64,000 nt of DNA from Moraxella caviae (GCF_002014985.1 NZ_MUXU01000022.1:5513-69512), one strand, 5' to 3'; shown: positions 10,101 to 19,488, numbered from the stretch's first letter. Notes: generated from the letters alone by a model not told the origin. Numbers and translations: made by a program.

Positions 10101-10740
10101 GCTGGGTGCGGTGAACCTAGCGGCAGCGGCTGAGCTTGCCGAGCTTGAAGAGCGTGTGTCGCCGATGGACGCACAAATCACAGACATCACCGCCAGCATG
10201 ACTAAGCTGCAAGACGCAATTCGTGCGATTGACGAGAAAACCAAATCGCTGTTTTTGACGGCTTTGGATGCAGTGAATGCTGAGCTCAACGCACTGTTTT
10301 CTAAGGTGTTTGGCGGTGGACAAGCAAGCCTTACGCTGATGGAAGATGAGACGCTTGCCAAGGCGGATCGCTGGCGTGCGGGACTTGTGCTGATGGCGCA
10401 GCCAAAGGGCAAGAAAAATTCACGCTTGGCGGTGCTGTCTGGCGGTGAGAAAACCTTGACGGCATTAAGTTTGATTTTTGCGATTTTCAAGCAGCACCCT
10501 GCGCCATTTTGTGTGCTGGACGAAGTGGACGCACCGCTTGATGACGCAAACGTGGGGCGTTTTACAAGCCTGATTCACGAGCTTGCCGACAGCGTGCAGT
10601 TCATTTTTATCAGTCATAACAAACTTGCCATGCAGATTGCGGACGAACTCAAAGGCATTACCATGCCGACCGCTGGCATTTCCAGCTTGGTAACGGTGAA
10701 CTTAGAAGAAGCGGAAAAATACCTTGAGCCTGACGCTTGA
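7135..10740 (+). CDS. smc: Chromosome segregation protein SMC
   Basis: ATP-driven chromosome condensation and segregation protein, 1201 aa. The N-terminal head has Walker A GPNGCGKSN (31-39). Two long Lys/Glu/Ala-rich coiled coils flank a hinge (about 510-680). The C-terminal head has the ABC signature LSGGEKTLTALSL and the Walker B region CVLDEVDAPLDDANV. The frame is open to a TTG at 7057, but MRLKSLKLAGFKSFA is the canonical N-terminus, so the ATG at 7135 is chosen although it lacks a clear ribosome-binding site. scpA/scpB and zipA are not adjacent. Confidence 0.97.
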   Translation: MRLKSLKLAGFKSFANPTTFTFKHDITAIVGPNGCGKSNVIDAIRWVLGETSAKQLRGGAMSDVIFAGVEGRAGKSLASVELTFEHTQDETTGIRHALNLYHELTLRRQVTKDGKSDYFINGQRVRRRDVVDVFLGTGLGARSYAVIEQGMIGRIVESSPMQLREFIEEGAGVSRYQARREETEKKLAEARDNLERLSDLQGELKKQQRTLMRQAESAKKYQELNAELEKMHKEDLLKRLFEAWQYHETKTQEHTAANEGLSALETAVNKAKAELDKLSARVAEGQWLKDDAKDKYHNAQMAEQTAQHNFYTVNQELGQADEKIARLTAAQKQAGEDEAHATAELAKLTSTLSLLEPELSAAANELKTAQDKLSEHEKHWQGARSEVQNLQNQKNSLENAQKLAESQKQRVLNLREKWIAKHNALMTSEQPAADDGKTEEALKVLDGQIATLKVKIDGLQDNHEAKSAFDERAKALQLLTSEQTAREKRHASLSSEYDILHKMVYAKPNPQAQNTNASTDKAALAHLPLLKDGLRLTSAGEKVAGALDALLGFWLDARVGVPDEKSSVQAQFAAVLGTPDKDAPTAVLAQTKPFATPTQTGLLAVNTLITPALAAFERCYVDVDTANKTPDEIAEQYAGVIGDGGVIFTQTGWLVGAFGALHTSKFGRTSENFLAQKAEHTKRLAVLEDELTALEDEMEDKARAIKDLTAQQEAQKIALEEQAAQLTAATASLHKAEQERTALTAKAQTEAIKRENFAKTKAALDEEKTEIQQELKQLDSELTATQEKLAAELPRYEQAQKSLETLSLRIDELNAAAKRASETHQALQLQHGTLSQNKAHTERLLALANKNAAQANDDIIAVKKAQEQLTAKLPALETAFKDAKALTAAAKIASEEHEAAAKALQLMQVKLQENLTQAHADFAKAQAETAQISADTAVGQSRLQDLSDEVAKLDESFHLDAWLVDVRAKPPKFKDNSARIDAIKAEITKLGAVNLAAAAELAELEERVSPMDAQITDITASMTKLQDAIRAIDEKTKSLFLTALDAVNAELNALFSKVFGGGQASLTLMEDETLAKADRWRAGLVLMAQPKGKKNSRLAVLSGGEKTLTALSLIFAIFKQHPAPFCVLDEVDAPLDDANVGRFTSLIHELADSVQFIFISHNKLAMQIADELKGITMPTAGISSLVTVNLEEAEKYLEPDA

Positions 10741-10795
10741 ATCTAGATTGAAAAATTGCTTGAAATTGGACTGAAAACCGCTTGAAATTGCTTAA

Positions 10796-10830
10796 AAAAT
10801 GACAAAACCGCTGGCAAGTTTTGTCATTTT
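10796..10830 (+). terminator. Terminator between smc and msrA
   Basis: AAAATGACAAAAC / GTTTTGTCATTTT is a perfect 13-bp inverted repeat with a 9-base loop. It can serve both converging genes. Confidence 0.85.
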
Positions 10831-10913
10831 AAAAACCTATTAAAAACTACGCCAAGCGTGAAATTGACACTTGGCGCAAATTGCGATGTAAAAGTTTAAG
10901 AGTAAAACCAAAA

Positions 10914-11441
10914 TCATGCGCCATCTTTGACCCATTCGCCAAAGACGGTGCGCAGTTTGGCAAGTTTTGGCGGAATGGCGAAATTGCAGTAGCCTTGTTC
11001 TGGGTTTTTGGCAAAGAAATCTTGATGGTAGTCTTCTGCCGCATAAAATTTGGGCGCAGGCTCAATGCGTGTAACGGCGTTGATGCCAAGTTTGCCAAGC
11101 TCGGCAAGTTTTTGCTTGATGATGGCAAGCTGAGCTTCATCGGTATAAAAAATCACCGAAGCGTACTGCGTGCCGATGTCGTTGCCTTGGCGGTTTGGCG
11201 TGGTGGGGTCATGCGTGGCAAAAAAGATGTCCAGCAGCACATCCAGCGACACCACGCCATCATCAAACGCCACGTCAATGACTTCAACGTGTCCTGTCTC
11301 GCCTGTGCAGACGCTTTGATAATCGGCGGTGTGTGCACTGCCGCCTGCGTAGCCTGCGGTAACTGCACTGACGCCACGCACGCGCGAAAAGACGCTTTGG
11401 GTGCACCAAAAACAGCCGCCACCTAGGATAATTCGTTGCAT
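10914..11441 (-). CDS. msrA: Peptide-methionine (S)-S-oxide reductase
   Basis: Repairs oxidised methionine in proteins. At 175 aa it has the catalytic GCFWC motif with Cys10 and Cys13, then the family stretches GYAGG, TGHVEV and the HDPTTPNRQGNDIGTQYAS region. No MsrB domain is fused. The ATG at 11441 puts GGGCFWC at the expected place. It is convergent with smc. Confidence 0.96.
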   Translation of the reverse strand: MQRIILGGGCFWCTQSVFSRVRGVSAVTAGYAGGSAHTADYQSVCTGETGHVEVIDVAFDDGVVSLDVLLDIFFATHDPTTPNRQGNDIGTQYASVIFYTDEAQLAIIKQKLAELGKLGINAVTRIEPAPKFYAAEDYHQDFFAKNPEQGYCNFAIPPKLAKLRTVFGEWVKDGA

Positions 11442-11659
11442 AATTACTCCAGTTTTTATTCAGTTTTTAAATTTGATGAAATGGTTGTAATAAAACCGCT
11501 GTGATGAAATTATTTTGATAAAGGTTTTGAAATTTTGGCAAATTTTATCGCAATTTTAATCAAAGTTGCAGCCAACTTTATATGTAAATTTAAAATTGTG
11601 CGTTGCCGCACTGTAAATCAAAAAATTAGCATAAATCAGCGATTAGCATATCATAAACC

Positions 11660-11683
11660 ACCGTAAACCGTAAACCGTAAACC
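11660..11683 (+). repeat. Heptanucleotide tandem repeat just before cmoA
   Basis: ACCGTAA occurs three times in perfect tandem plus ACC, ending 3 bp before the cmoA ATG, where a ribosome-binding site would be expected. No Shine-Dalgarno sequence is visible. Confidence 0.85.
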
Positions 11684-11686
11684 ACC

Positions 11687-12445
11687 ATGAACCACGCTCG
11701 CCCAGACACTTTATTTACTACGCCTTTGGACAAAGACGCACGCTTTTCTTTTGATGAAAATGTCGTGGCGTGCTTTCCTGATATGATTCGCCGCAGTGTG
11801 CCGGGTTATGGGCAGGTGCTGTCTATGTTGCCGATTTTCGCCAAGCGGCACTGCCATTTTCGCCAAAGTGCAGGCGAAAGACGCTTTAGTCGTGTGTATG
11901 ATTTGGGTACGTCTTTGGGGGCGGTGCTGTTTTCGTTGGCGGCAGAATTTGGCGAGCAGGATTTACAGATGATTGGCGTGGACGTCTCAAAACCCATGAC
12001 TGACAAGGCACGCACGCTGCTTGACGCGCATTATCCCAATCATGACATCACGCTGATTACCGATGATGTGTGCGATGTGGCACTGGAGCCGTGCGATTTG
12101 ATTGTGCTAAATCTCACCCTGCAATTTATTGACCCTGCCAAGCGTCTGGCACTGCTCACCAAATGCCATGAAGCACTTGCCAGTGGCGGCATTTTGATTC
12201 TCACTGAAAAAACGCACCTGCCAGATGAGCAAAATGACGCTTGGCAAGTGGAGCGTTATTATGATTTTAAGCGTGCCAACGGCTACAGCGAGCTGGAAAT
12301 CAGCGGTAAGCGTAATGCCTTAGAAAATGTGCTGATTACCGACACGCTAGAGCAGCACCACGCAAGGCTAGAAGCGGCTGGCTTTATGCGCCAAATGACA
12401 TGGTTTCGTTTTTTAAACTTTGCGTCCATCATTGCTTTTAAGTGA
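11687..12445 (+). CDS. cmoA: Carboxy-S-adenosyl-L-methionine synthase
   Basis: Makes carboxy-SAM from SAM and prephenate for the cmo5U34 wobble modification of tRNA. At 252 aa it has the family pattern: [27 protein letters not shown] at the N-terminus, the SAM-binding [10 protein letters not shown] region (motif I), and [10 protein letters not shown]. It is followed by cmoB, its pathway partner, 153 bp downstream. The start has no Shine-Dalgarno and is preceded by a tandem heptamer repeat. Confidence 0.95.
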   Translation: MNHARPDTLFTTPLDKDARFSFDENVVACFPDMIRRSVPGYGQVLSMLPIFAKRHCHFRQSAGERRFSRVYDLGTSLGAVLFSLAAEFGEQDLQMIGVDVSKPMTDKARTLLDAHYPNHDITLITDDVCDVALEPCDLIVLNLTLQFIDPAKRLALLTKCHEALASGGILILTEKTHLPDEQNDAWQVERYYDFKRANGYSELEISGKRNALENVLITDTLEQHHARLEAAGFMRQMTWFRFLNFASIIAFK

Positions 12446-12598
12446 TTGATTTTAAATTTATTTTTATATTTTTTGGAAATGGTTTGTTTTTGAAAACGGC
12501 TTTGTAACATATTTTTAAGCTAATCGCTTTTAAGTAAAACCATTTTTTAAAATCAACCACTTTTAAAAAACCAATTTAACAACCAACAAAAACACCTT

Positions 12599-13609
12599 AT
12601 GACCAACAACACCATTTTTGCCGCCGAGCAAGCCTTGTATTTGCATTTATTACAAACCAGCAAGCACCACCCAAAAGCGGGTGAGTGGCTTGCCAATTTG
12701 CCGTCTTGGCTTGCTGCCATCAAGGATAAAAGCCGCTATGCGCACGCACCGTTTTATGCGTCTGCCGTTGCCAGATTGCCTGTCATCACGCCACAAAGCG
12801 TGGATTTGGCGGACGAATTTTGCGTGCGTTTGGCGTGGGAGCAGGGCGATTATCGTAAAAGCGAAAGCCTGCTAAAAAACCTGATGCCGTGGCGCAAAGG
12901 GCCGTTTTTTATTGGCGATGGCGCGGATAAGCAAATCCACATTGACACCGAATGGCGTTCGGATTTTAAATGGCAAAGAGTGTTGCCGCACATTGATTTG
13001 ACAGGCAAGCGTGTGCTGGACGTGGGCGGCGGCTCTGGCTATCACGGCTTTCGTATGCTGGGCGCAGGCGCAAAATCGGTGGTGGTGATTGATCCGTCTT
13101 GTTTGTTTTATCATCAGTTTATGGCGGTCAAGCACTTTGCAGGTGTGGATTTGCCCGTGCATTACATTCCTGTGCCGCTTGAGAGTTTGCCTGCCAAAAG
13201 TGAGCTGTTTGACACGGTGTTTAGTATGGGTGTGCTGTATCATCGTGCGTCGCCTTTTGAGCATTTAGAGCAGCTAAAAGGGCAGCTGCGAGCAGGCGGT
13301 ACGCTGGTGCTGGAGACGCTGGTGGTTGATGGCGATGAGCGCACGGTACTTGTGCCACAAGACCGCTATGCGCAGATGAATAATGTGTACTTTTTGCCAA
13401 GTGTGGCGGCGCTGAGTCTGTGGCTGACGAAAGCAGGCTTTCGTGATGTGCGCTGCGTGGACGTGGATACGACCAGCACCGATGAGCAGCGCGCGACTCA
13501 GTGGATGGATTATCATTCTTTGGCGGATTTTTTGGATAAAGACAATCCTGCTTTGACGGTAGAAGGTTTGCCTGCGCCAAAACGTGCGGTGATGGTGGCG
13601 GTGCGCTAA
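12599..13609 (+). CDS. cmoB: tRNA U34 carboxymethyltransferase
   Basis: Transfers the carboxymethyl group of Cx-SAM to 5-hydroxyuridine-34 of tRNA. The 336-aa length matches the family. Visible are WRKGPFxIG (about 97-105), DTEWRSDFKWQRVLPHI, the methyltransferase motif VLDVGGGSGYHGFRMLGAGA, and FSMGVLYHRASPFEHLEQLK. It pairs with cmoA. No Shine-Dalgarno is obvious before the ATG. A strong terminator follows. Confidence 0.95.
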   Translation: MTNNTIFAAEQALYLHLLQTSKHHPKAGEWLANLPSWLAAIKDKSRYAHAPFYASAVARLPVITPQSVDLADEFCVRLAWEQGDYRKSESLLKNLMPWRKGPFFIGDGADKQIHIDTEWRSDFKWQRVLPHIDLTGKRVLDVGGGSGYHGFRMLGAGAKSVVVIDPSCLFYHQFMAVKHFAGVDLPVHYIPVPLESLPAKSELFDTVFSMGVLYHRASPFEHLEQLKGQLRAGGTLVLETLVVDGDERTVLVPQDRYAQMNNVYFLPSVAALSLWLTKAGFRDVRCVDVDTTSTDEQRATQWMDYHSLADFLDKDNPALTVEGLPAPKRAVMVAVR

Positions 13610-13667
13610 GTTTAACTTGGTTAAGTTTGGTAAATCCGCTTAAAAGCACGCACCCAAAACAAGCCTA

Positions 13668-13704
13668 AAATAAGCCGACAAATGATACAGTCGGCTTATT
13701 TTTT
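13668..13704 (+). terminator. Terminator after cmoB
   Basis: AAATAAGCCGAC pairs with GTCGGCTTATTT across a 10-base loop, then a T run. Confidence 0.9.
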
Positions 13705-13813
13705 AAGATAAGAGTATCGTTAATGACAGTGCTGCCAATTTTAATGGGTGATTTGTACGTTTAAATTGCTCAATTTACGAGCGAGTAAGTCGCAAGCTAA
13801 ATTGCTAAATGGT

Positions 13814-14029
13814 TTACAGTACCCAATGCTCCAGCACAAATTCAATCACTACTTTTGCTAAAAAGCCAAAAAATCCTGCGCCTAACGCCACAAAAATCCA
13901 AAACGTGCCTTGTCTGCCTGCGTTAGATTTTTTGGAAATATCCCACATGATAAAAAACAAAAACGCAATAAAAACAGGCAACAGCACATACAGCCCAAGC
14001 GTGGTGATGGTATCGGCAGAAATGGTCAT
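13814..14029 (-). CDS. DUF2788 family small membrane protein
   Basis: A 71-aa protein with two hydrophobic helices (about 11-30 and 44-64) separated by a basic loop (SKKSNAGRQG). Length and pattern match DUF2788 proteins of Pseudomonas and Acinetobacter as I remember them; function unknown. The coding strand is monocistronic and divergent from argS. Confidence 0.75.
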   Translation of the reverse strand: MTISADTITTLGLYVLLPVFIAFLFFIMWDISKKSNAGRQGTFWIFVALGAGFFGFLAKVVIEFVLEHWVL

Positions 14030-14456
14030 GATTTATCCTGTGAATTGATGTGATGATGGCATTATATCACATTTGGCAGGCTTATTTGTCGGCTTGATGA
14101 CGGATTGTGGCTGCGTGTGCTGATGATTTGTTACAAATTTTTTTGATGATTTCATCTTTTTATCATAAATGGCGGATTTTTCGTGCTTTATTTTTCCCCA
14201 AAATTATAAAAATTTGCTAAAATAGAAAGTTTGTAGCCATTTGCTTTTACATGAAAATGATTTGGCTACGGCTTTAATAATAATGCGCTGACACGCCTAA
14301 TTTTTACGCCCATTTGTGGCTTTGATGTATTTTAAACCGATGTATTTTTAAACGTTGCCAAATCACTGGCAAAACCGTTTACCATTGGCAAAAGATGCGC
14401 CAATAAGACAAACCAAAATTGACAAGTTAAGATTGATAAGACAAACCGAGAACACA
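14030..14456. other. Intergenic region upstream of argS
   Basis: 427 bp, AT-rich, between the DUF2788 gene and argS. A promoter-like TTGCTAAAATAG lies near 14213-14224. The argS frame is open upstream to 14355, but family members start near 14457. No gene or strong hairpin is visible. Confidence 0.4.
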
Positions 14457-16298
14457 ATGACAGCACAAACCCAAACCGACCCACAGCTTGCGGCATTGAC
14501 CGCTTTGTTTCAAGCAACGCTAGATGAGCTTAAGGCAGATGGCACGTTGCCTGCCGATTTTACGCCGCCGATTTCATTGGTGCGCACCAAAGACCCTGCA
14601 CATGGCGATTTGGCGTGTAATATCGCCTTGATGAGTGCCAAAAAAGCGGGCAAAAATCCGCGTGAGCTTGCCGAGCGATTCTTGGCAGGGCTTGAAGCGT
14701 CTGCTTTGGTGAGTAAGGCGGAAGTGGCAGGCGCAGGCTTTATCAATGTGTTTTTGAATGCGGGCGCAAAATTTGCCGTGCTGGACGATGTGTTTGCACG
14801 CGCGGAGCGTTTTGGCTTGTCTGATGTCAATCAAGACAAAAAAGTGCAGGTGGAGTTTGTCTCCGCCAACCCAACATCGTCTTTGCACGTTGGGCATGGA
14901 CGTGGTGCGGCGTACGGCATGAGCGTGGCGAATTTATTAGAAGCGACTGGCTTTGAAGTGTGCCGTGAATATTATGTCAATGACGCAGGCCGCCAGATGG
15001 ATATTTTGGCGACGTCCACTTATTTGCGCTATTTGCAGGCGTGCGGTGAGCGTATTACTTTCCCGACCAACGCTTATCAAGGCGACTATGTGGCAGAATT
15101 TGGCAAAACATTGCACGCCCAATATGGCGACACTTACCGCCAAGCGGCGGACGCTGTGTGGTGCGATGTGCCAGCGGACGCAGTGTACGAAGTGCAAAAT
15201 GGCGAAAAAGTGCTGATTTCTGGCGATAAAGAAGCGCACATTGACGGCTTGATTGCCAACAGCAAAGCGCTGCTTGGCAAGGACGGCTACGATGTATTCC
15301 TTGAATATGCCTTGAATAATATTTTAGATGATATTAAAGAAGACTTGTCAGAATTTGGCGTGAATTTTGAATGTTGGTATTCAGAGCGCACGCTGGCTGA
15401 TAAGATTGAATCAGCATTGCAAGTGCTTGATAATAATGGCTATTTGTACGAAAAAGACGGCAATGTGTGGTTTCGCTCTACCGAATTTGGCGATGAAAAA
15501 GACCGTGTGGTCAAGCGTGCCAACGGACTTTTGACGTATTTTGCGTCTGACATTGCCTATCACAAAGACAAATTTGACCGTGGTTTTGACACGGTGATTA
15601 ACGTGTGGGGCGCAGACCATCACGGCTACATTCCGCGTGTCAAGGCGGCATTGCAAGCGATGAACATTGACCCAAATCGCCTTGAAGTGATGCTGGTGCA
15701 GTTTGTGGCTTTGTATCGTGGCGAAGAAAAAGTGCAGATGTCTAGCCGTTCTGGGCAGTTCATCACTTTGCGTGAGCTGCGTGAAGAAGTGGGCAATGAT
15801 GCGGCACGTTTTTATTATGTGGCACGCACGCCAAATGTGCATATGGATTTTGACCTTGAGCTTGCCAAATCGCAAAGCAAGGACAACGCAGTGTATTACA
15901 TTCAGTACGCCCACGCGCGCATTTGCCGAGTGCTAGAAAAACTTGCCGAGCTTGGTTTGGCGGTGGATTTGGTGGCTGGCAAGGCGCACGAAAATCTTTT
16001 GACTGGCGAGAGCGAAGGCGAGATTGTGAAGCTGTTGTCCGCTTATGGCGAGAGCGTGCTGCGTGCGGCAAATCAACGTGAGCCGCACGTTTTGACCAAT
16101 TATCTTAAAGATTTGGCGGCACTGTTCCATGGCTGGTATAACGAAGAGCGTATTTTGCCAAAAGAGCTGGCAAATGGTGCGGCAAGCGATGATGAGCTGG
16201 CGTTAATGCAGGCACGTTTGCGTCTGTCTTTGGCGGTGAAGCAAGTGCTGGCAAATGGCTTGACGCTGCTTGGCTTGTCTGCGCCAGAATCCATGTAA
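14457..16298 (+). CDS. argS: Arginine--tRNA ligase
   Basis: Class I synthetase that charges tRNA-Arg, 613 aa. An N-terminal Add1-like domain precedes VEFVSANPTSSLHVGHGRGA (HIGH-type motif). The KMSK loop is represented by KVQMSSRSGQF and a DALR anticodon-binding domain ends the protein. The ATG at 14457 is preferred over upstream in-frame starts. A SPOR-domain gene follows 10 bp downstream, an arrangement known in Pseudomonas and Acinetobacter. Confidence 0.96.
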   Translation: MTAQTQTDPQLAALTALFQATLDELKADGTLPADFTPPISLVRTKDPAHGDLACNIALMSAKKAGKNPRELAERFLAGLEASALVSKAEVAGAGFINVFLNAGAKFAVLDDVFARAERFGLSDVNQDKKVQVEFVSANPTSSLHVGHGRGAAYGMSVANLLEATGFEVCREYYVNDAGRQMDILATSTYLRYLQACGERITFPTNAYQGDYVAEFGKTLHAQYGDTYRQAADAVWCDVPADAVYEVQNGEKVLISGDKEAHIDGLIANSKALLGKDGYDVFLEYALNNILDDIKEDLSEFGVNFECWYSERTLADKIESALQVLDNNGYLYEKDGNVWFRSTEFGDEKDRVVKRANGLLTYFASDIAYHKDKFDRGFDTVINVWGADHHGYIPRVKAALQAMNIDPNRLEVMLVQFVALYRGEEKVQMSSRSGQFITLRELREEVGNDAARFYYVARTPNVHMDFDLELAKSQSKDNAVYYIQYAHARICRVLEKLAELGLAVDLVAGKAHENLLTGESEGEIVKLLSAYGESVLRAANQREPHVLTNYLKDLAALFHGWYNEERILPKELANGAASDDELALMQARLRLSLAVKQVLANGLTLLGLSAPESM

Positions 16299-16308
16299 GG
16301 GCAGCGTT

Positions 16309-17076
16309 ATGAGTTATAAACACAAGCCGTCAGCGGTGTACAAAGAAACAGAAGCCAAGCGCAGTTCTGGCTTGGCGAGCCTTTTGTGGATGTTTGTTGG
16401 TGCGCTGATTGCGGTGATGATTGCGGTGTTTGTGTACTTGTCGCCCTTATTTGACGGCTTTCGTAACACGGTGGTGATTGAGCCAGAAACGCCTGTTGTG
16501 CCGATTGAGCAGCCGAGCGAGCCTGCGCCTGAGTATGAATTTTACGACATTTTGCCGCAGCAGGAATTTAGCAGCGTGCCACAAGGCGTCAGCGTGCAAG
16601 AGCAAGTTGGCGGTGTCAGCGAAGGTGTGCCTGTGGATGCGGTGGTGCGTGGCAGCGACAACGCCCAAGAGCCTGCCGAGACCATGCAAATTGACATCGT
16701 AGAAGAAGACGCAACTTACGACGACGCAAATGATGGCACTGATAATGATGGCGCAAACCGCCAAGAAGTATCAAATGCGCAAGCTGCTGCGCCACAAAGC
16801 AGTCAGCCAAGCCAAAAAGCAGAGAAAAGCACACCAGCAACGACGTTTATTTTGCAAATTCGCAGCTACGAAAGCGCAGAAGAAGCCGACCGCAAGCGTG
16901 CTGAAGTGCTGATGGCAGGCGTGGATGCGGTGGTGGTGCGCCGCAGCGACCAAAACAGCACCATCTATCAAGTGGTGTCTGTGCCGATGACAAGTCGCAG
17001 CGAAGCGAGTGCTGCGATGAGCCGTTTGCGTGATAATGGCATTGACGCCTTGGTGGTGGAGCAACGCCGTAAATAA
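16309..17076 (+). CDS. SPOR domain-containing (FtsN-like) membrane protein
   Basis: About 255 aa: a short cytoplasmic N-terminus, one membrane helix (SLLWMFVGALIAVMIAVFVYL), a long acidic Pro/Gln-rich periplasmic linker, and a C-terminal SPOR domain (about 180-255: FILQIRSYESAEEADRKRAEVL...). SPOR domains bind denuded septal peptidoglycan, so a cell-division role is likely. Position right after argS supports assignment to the FtsN-like family found there in related genera. Not certain to be the functional FtsN. Confidence 0.85.
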   Translation: MSYKHKPSAVYKETEAKRSSGLASLLWMFVGALIAVMIAVFVYLSPLFDGFRNTVVIEPETPVVPIEQPSEPAPEYEFYDILPQQEFSSVPQGVSVQEQVGGVSEGVPVDAVVRGSDNAQEPAETMQIDIVEEDATYDDANDGTDNDGANRQEVSNAQAAAPQSSQPSQKAEKSTPATTFILQIRSYESAEEADRKRAEVLMAGVDAVVVRRSDQNSTIYQVVSVPMTSRSEASAAMSRLRDNGIDALVVEQRRK

Positions 17077-17231
17077 GCGAAAATAAAAACCGTCATGGTT
17101 CTACAGGCTCACCACGAAGGGTTTTTTGGTACGCTTGTTATAAACGGTTTTTTGGTTTGATAAACTTACCACGCACGGCTTGTCAATTTACCAAAAACGC
17201 TTTTTGATTTGGCAGACTTTTAAACGACCAT

Positions 17232-17267
17232 AAAAAAACAGCTCTGAAAATTCAGGGCTGTTTTTTT
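17232..17267. terminator. Bidirectional terminator
   Basis: AAAAAAACAGC / GCTGTTTTTTT stem with an inner CTGAA/TTCAG stem lies between the convergent SPOR and DUF808 genes. Confidence 0.9.
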
Positions 17268-17323
17268 AATTTGCAGTTATCAAATTTTACAAATTGGTTT
17301 TGCAAATTGGCTTTTAAATTAGC

Positions 17324-18238
17324 TTAAGCAGCGCTTTTCATCTTTTTAACGCCAATGAAAATCGCCAAAATAATCAAGCCAGCCACAAGACCAATCACGC
17401 CATTGTACAAAGCTTCTGTCAAGCCGCCAAATACGCCTGACAATGCCGCCAAGTCTGCCGCTTGATGGTGCAGCACATCAACGCCATGTACCAAAATGCC
17501 GCCGCCCACCAAGAACATGGCAATCGTACCTGCGATGGATAAAAATTTCATCAGTTTTGGGGCGAATGCCAGCAAACCGCGCCCAAGTTTTTGGCTAAAA
17601 CCGTCCGATTTATTCATCAAATGCACGCCAGCATCGTCCAGTTTGACGATGAGTGCCACCAAGCCATACACGCCAACCGTCATCAAAATGGCGATGGTCG
17701 CCAAAGACAGCGCCTTTGTGGCAAGCGTGGCAGCGGTCATCACGCCAAGCGAAATCACCACGATTTCTGCCGACAAGATAAAATCAGTACGAATCGCGCC
17801 TTTGATTTTTTCTTGCTCTAACGCCACCAAATCTTCGCCTTTGGCGTTGGCTTCTAGACGTGCTTGGTGCGCCTCTTCATCGTCCAAATCGTGCGGCAAA
17901 AGGTTTGGCGCAAATTTATGCACCACTTTTTCCGCGCCCTCAAAGCACAAAAATAAGCCGCCAAGCATGAGTAGCGGCGTGATGAGCCATGCCGCCACTG
18001 CGCTGATGAGCAAAGCAGCAGGCACCAAAATCAGCTTATTGACGAATGAGCCTTTGGCAACCGCCCACACTACCGCCAGCTCTCTGTCGGCACGCACGCC
18101 CGTTACCTGCTGGGCGTTTAGCGCCAAATCGTCGCCCAGTACGCCTGCGGTTTTTTTGGCGGCGACTTTTGTCAATACGGATACGTCGTCCAAAATGGTG
18201 GCGATGTCATCAAATAACATCAGCAAACTGCCAGCCAT
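17324..18238 (-). CDS. DUF808 (YedI-like) inner-membrane protein
   Basis: 304-aa polytopic membrane protein starting MAGSLLMLFDDIATILDDV, the hallmark of the DUF808/YedI family. Further family text is KKTAGVLGDDLALNAQQVTG and PLLMLGGLFLCFEGAEKVVHK. Four or more membrane segments lie in the C-terminal half. Function unknown. The open frame continues to 18445, but AGAGAAAATT just before the ATG at 18238 and the family N-terminus decide this start. Confidence 0.9.
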   Translation of the reverse strand: MAGSLLMLFDDIATILDDVSVLTKVAAKKTAGVLGDDLALNAQQVTGVRADRELAVVWAVAKGSFVNKLILVPAALLISAVAAWLITPLLMLGGLFLCFEGAEKVVHKFAPNLLPHDLDDEEAHQARLEANAKGEDLVALEQEKIKGAIRTDFILSAEIVVISLGVMTAATLATKALSLATIAILMTVGVYGLVALIVKLDDAGVHLMNKSDGFSQKLGRGLLAFAPKLMKFLSIAGTIAMFLVGGGILVHGVDVLHHQAADLAALSGVFGGLTEALYNGVIGLVAGLIILAIFIGVKKMKSAA

Positions 18239-18591
18239 AATTTTCTCTCTTTTGATGATTTTTTTAAAATTGTCTTGAAATTCAAAGTACGCCAAGCTGT
18301 GCAATAAACCAATCATCGGCAAAACTTGGCAAACGCTGGGTATTATATAGATAAATGTGCGTGCGTTGTGTAATTTTTGGTAATGTGGTTTTAAATTTGA
18401 GTTGGTGTAGAGCGATTTTGATAAGATTTGCCAAGATTTTACCAAGCGGCGATGTTTTGCCAGTTCTCAACGCTCATAAAATGTGGCATAATAAGACAAG
18501 TTTATCAAGCGTTTGGGCGTTTGCCTAAGCGGTGTGATAGTTGAGATGTGATTTTTGCCGCTTTGGCGGTGTGATTAAGATTGGAGACGTT

Positions 18592-18867
18592 ATGAAAATT
18601 CAAGCAATGCTTGGCGCGGTATTGGCGGCAACTCTACTGACCGCGTGTGGCGGCAGCGGTGTAAAAGCGGTGGATAAAGTGGCAGAAGCTGAAGCAGCAG
18701 CAAAAGCCAACGCCCCAAAAGCTGAAGAAATCAAATTTGCTGATGAAGGCACAGCACCTGTAGCCGCTGCTGTAGCCACTGCCGATGCAGACGCAGAAAC
18801 CGCTGAAGCTACTGCCGAAGCTGCACCAGCCGAAGCGACCGTTGAAACCCAAGAAGCTGCACAATAA
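18592..18867 (+). CDS. Small Ala/Glu-rich lipoprotein
   Basis: 91-aa protein with a lipoprotein signal peptide: MKIQAML, a hydrophobic core, and lipobox LTAC with lipidated Cys19. The mature part is low-complexity (Ala, Glu, Thr), acidic, and ends ETQEAAQ. No family recognised. It resembles in style the lipoprotein at 47709, which also ends EAAQ. The ATG at 18592 follows GGAGACGTT. Confidence 0.7.
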   Translation: MKIQAMLGAVLAATLLTACGGSGVKAVDKVAEAEAAAKANAPKAEEIKFADEGTAPVAAAVATADADAETAEATAEAAPAEATVETQEAAQ

Positions 18868-18889
18868 TTAAGGCTTGTTGATGTGATAT

Positions 18890-18913
18890 AAAACCCTGCT
18901 TTGGCGGGGTTTT
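18890..18913 (+). terminator. Terminator after small lipoprotein gene
   Basis: AAACCCTGC / GCGGGGTTT stem (one G:T pair) with a TTTG loop and a following T run. Confidence 0.8.
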
Positions 18914-19214
18914 TGTGCGCAAGTAAAAGTGCGTAAATATAAAATCGCAAAGCGTTTGATTGATAAACTTGCGGATAAATTAAAATTTTACTTGCTTTGA
19001 ATGAATTTTATTGATAAAATGGCGAGATTGCTTTTTTATTATTTGGCTTTAAACTTATCACTTTAAGCCCATAAAAGCAATCGCAAAGATGAAAGGTTGT
19101 CTTTGTGTTTATTTTTTTCCGATCTGAGCTGATGCCTGCGCCCAAGACCGCAACGCTATATATGAATAACACAGCCTGATTGATGCCATCTGTCTTGAAT
19201 TTTAGGAGTTTATC
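18914..19214. other. Intergenic region upstream of rpsU
   Basis: About 300 bp of AT-rich DNA. It should hold the rpsU promoter. AGGAG eight bases before the ATG is a strong ribosome-binding site. No other gene seen. Confidence 0.4.
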
Positions 19215-19430
19215 ATGCCTTCAGTTAAGGTAAAAGAGAACGAACCAGTTGATATCGCAATCCGCCGCTTCAAGCGTGCTTGTGAAAAAGCAGGCGTATT
19301 GGCAGACGTTCGTAAAAAAGAATTCTTTGAAAAGCCAACTCAAGAGCGTAAGCGCAAAAAAGCCGCTGCCGTAAAACGCTACAAGAAAAAAGTATGGCGT
19401 GAGCAAATCCGCACTGTGCGCAAATACTAA
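19215..19430 (+). CDS. rpsU: 30S ribosomal protein S21
   Basis: 71-aa basic protein of the small subunit, involved in initiation. The sequence [26 protein letters not shown], then [13 protein letters not shown], is the S21 signature. The dnaG/rpoD genes that often follow rpsU are absent here; ftsQ follows instead. A terminator lies 60 bp downstream, so it is probably monocistronic. Confidence 0.98.
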   Translation: MPSVKVKENEPVDIAIRRFKRACEKAGVLADVRKKEFFEKPTQERKRKKAAAVKRYKKKVWREQIRTVRKY

Positions 19431-19488
19431 TTTGCCAGTGTTGGTTTGACCGGCATAGCATTGCGCTGATGATAAGCGCAGTCGCACG

